DNA from: SAR202 cluster bacterium
GTDB taxonomy: Bacteria; Chloroflexota; Dehalococcoidia; Lucifugimonadales; UBA826
Assembly (NCBI GenBank): GCA_009392675.1
Contig: VFFY01000016.1
Span: forward strand, 1 to 7,622
Length of the DNA stretch: 7,622 nucleotides
Direction: 5' to 3'
The notes below the pieces were generated by a model. That model was not told where the DNA came from. It did no database searches and saw only the letters and a program-made list of their open reading frames with translations. This document shows, piece by piece, positions 7,389 through 7,622 of the stretch; position 1 is the stretch's first letter, and each line of letters begins with the position of its first letter. The position numbers and the translations under genes are program-made.

Positions 7389-7392
7389 CCTC
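7389..7392 (-). promoter_or_regulatory. Ribosome binding site supporting the 7380 start
   Basis: On the minus strand a GAGG core lies eight bases before ATG 7380. This spacing is workable and supports the shorter, signal-peptide-leading start. A stronger GGAGGG (plus-strand ccctcc, 7451-7456) lies 13 bases before the upstream in-frame ATG at 7437, which is too far for good initiation there; the longer form is not excluded. Confidence 0.5.
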
Positions 7393-7461
7393 GCATTTTA
7401 CTTCTTCGTTTTGACAATTAGGGGAGCCGATTCGCATCTATTTGGGCTTACCCTCCATTTC

Positions 7462-7494
7462 CAACCCAGAAAAATCACAGATTCTGTCGGGTTG
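7462..7494 (-). other. Predicted hairpin in the 5' leader
   Basis: On the minus strand CAACC, a three-base bulge (CGA), CAGAA, a 10-base loop, then TTCTG and GGTTG can pair as two stacked 5-bp helices (plus-strand 7462-7466/7490-7494 and 7467-7471/7482-7486). It lies within the predicted leader, just upstream of the GGAGGG at 7451-7456. It matches no riboswitch class that I recognise. It may influence message stability or translation, or be incidental. Confidence 0.3.
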
Positions 7495-7527
7495 CAGGAA
7501 GTCTAGTAAAAGTCAAATAGCCGAATT

Positions 7528-7543
7528 TAACATAACCTAACAT
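7528..7543. repeat. Direct repeat TAACAT, 10-bp period
   Basis: TAACAT occurs at 7528-7533 and 7538-7543, separated by AACC, so the copies sit one helical turn apart just downstream of the predicted transcription start. Tandem half-sites at this period suit response-regulator-type binding, but the repeat is short and AT-rich. Confidence 0.3.
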
Positions 7544-7561
7544 GGTATAGTCCATTGCGCC

Positions 7562-7590
7562 ATAATAGGTGAATAATCACCACTTGGCAA
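7562..7590 (-). promoter_or_regulatory. Predicted sigma70-type promoter for the operon
   Basis: Read on the minus strand: TTGCCA (7585-7590), exactly 17 bases, then TATTAT (7562-7567), each one mismatch from consensus. Transcription would begin near 7555 and leave a leader of about 175 bases before ATG 7380. This is the best match found upstream of the first gene and is correctly oriented. A GGTGA/TCACC dyad occupies most of the spacer. Confidence 0.6.
7568..7581. promoter_or_regulatory. Candidate operator dyad inside the promoter spacer
   Basis: GGTGA-ATAA-TCACC is a perfect 5-bp inverted repeat with a four-base centre, abutting the predicted -10 hexamer and lying between -35 and -10. A repressor dimer bound here would block RNA polymerase. 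The regulator is not in the window, and a short dyad can arise by chance. Confidence 0.4.
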
Positions 7591-7622
7591 TACTAATCTA
7601 GTACAAACAACGCATAGCATTG

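Noticed and set aside
7177..7506. Plus-strand open frame of 109 codons rich in Ser, Arg, Cys and Gly
   Set aside because: It is antisense to the signal peptide and Ala/Pro tether of the binding lipoprotein. Its odd composition is the mirror of the GCW/CCW-rich linker, and no protein-like features are seen.
7608..7622. Imperfect palindrome CAACGC-ATA-GCATTG at the window edge
   Set aside because: It has a mismatched pair, is cut by the window end, and cannot be linked to any gene start.
1..7622. tRNA or rRNA genes, CRISPR arrays, transposases, integration sites
   Set aside because: I looked on both strands and found none. The only repeats are the short inverted and direct repeats in the intergenic gaps and the Ala/Pro-coding low-complexity stretch.

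Overview
The window is a single co-directional gene cluster, entirely on the minus strand: six genes read right to left with short gaps and no convincing plus-strand gene. Base composition is fairly AT-rich. The substrate-binding lipoprotein has a long Ala/Pro/Gln tether behind its lipid-anchor cysteine. This style, together with the mix of an oligopeptide-type ABC importer, a MaoC-type hydratase, a zinc-ribbon/PQQ-propeller protein and a phosphotriesterase-family hydrolase, recalls marine Chloroflexota (SAR202-like Dehalococcoidia). That placement is inference from gene content and protein style; there is no phylogenetic marker here.

Layout in transcription order (right to left). 7622-7381: leader region with a good sigma70-type promoter (TTGCCA, 17 bp, TATTAT) whose spacer contains a GGTGA/TCACC dyad, followed by a long leader with a predicted hairpin and a 10-bp-spaced direct repeat. 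7380-5554: secreted lipoprotein, family 5 solute-binding protein. 5553-5416: intercistronic region with a perfect 15-bp inverted repeat just after the binding-protein stop, then two smaller dyads before dppB. 5415-4456 and 4439-3546: the two permease subunits (DppB-like and DppC-like). 3497-2436: double-hotdog MaoC/FAS1-like dehydratase with its two halves in the reverse of the usual order. 2403-979: zinc ribbon, one membrane helix and an extracytoplasmic eight-repeat PQQ-like propeller. 937-1: phosphotriesterase-family amidohydrolase with all metal ligands present, cut by the window edge shortly before its expected C-terminus.

Working model (inference): the lipoprotein captures a small organic solute and DppB/DppC carry it in, powered by ATPases not in the window. 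The phosphotriesterase-like hydrolase (probably ester, lactone or phosphoester cleaving) and the MaoC-type hydratase then act on the product. The propeller protein may be a membrane-anchored scaffold or sensor. The intercistronic hairpin would let the binding protein be made in excess over the membrane subunits. The substrate cannot be read from the sequence.
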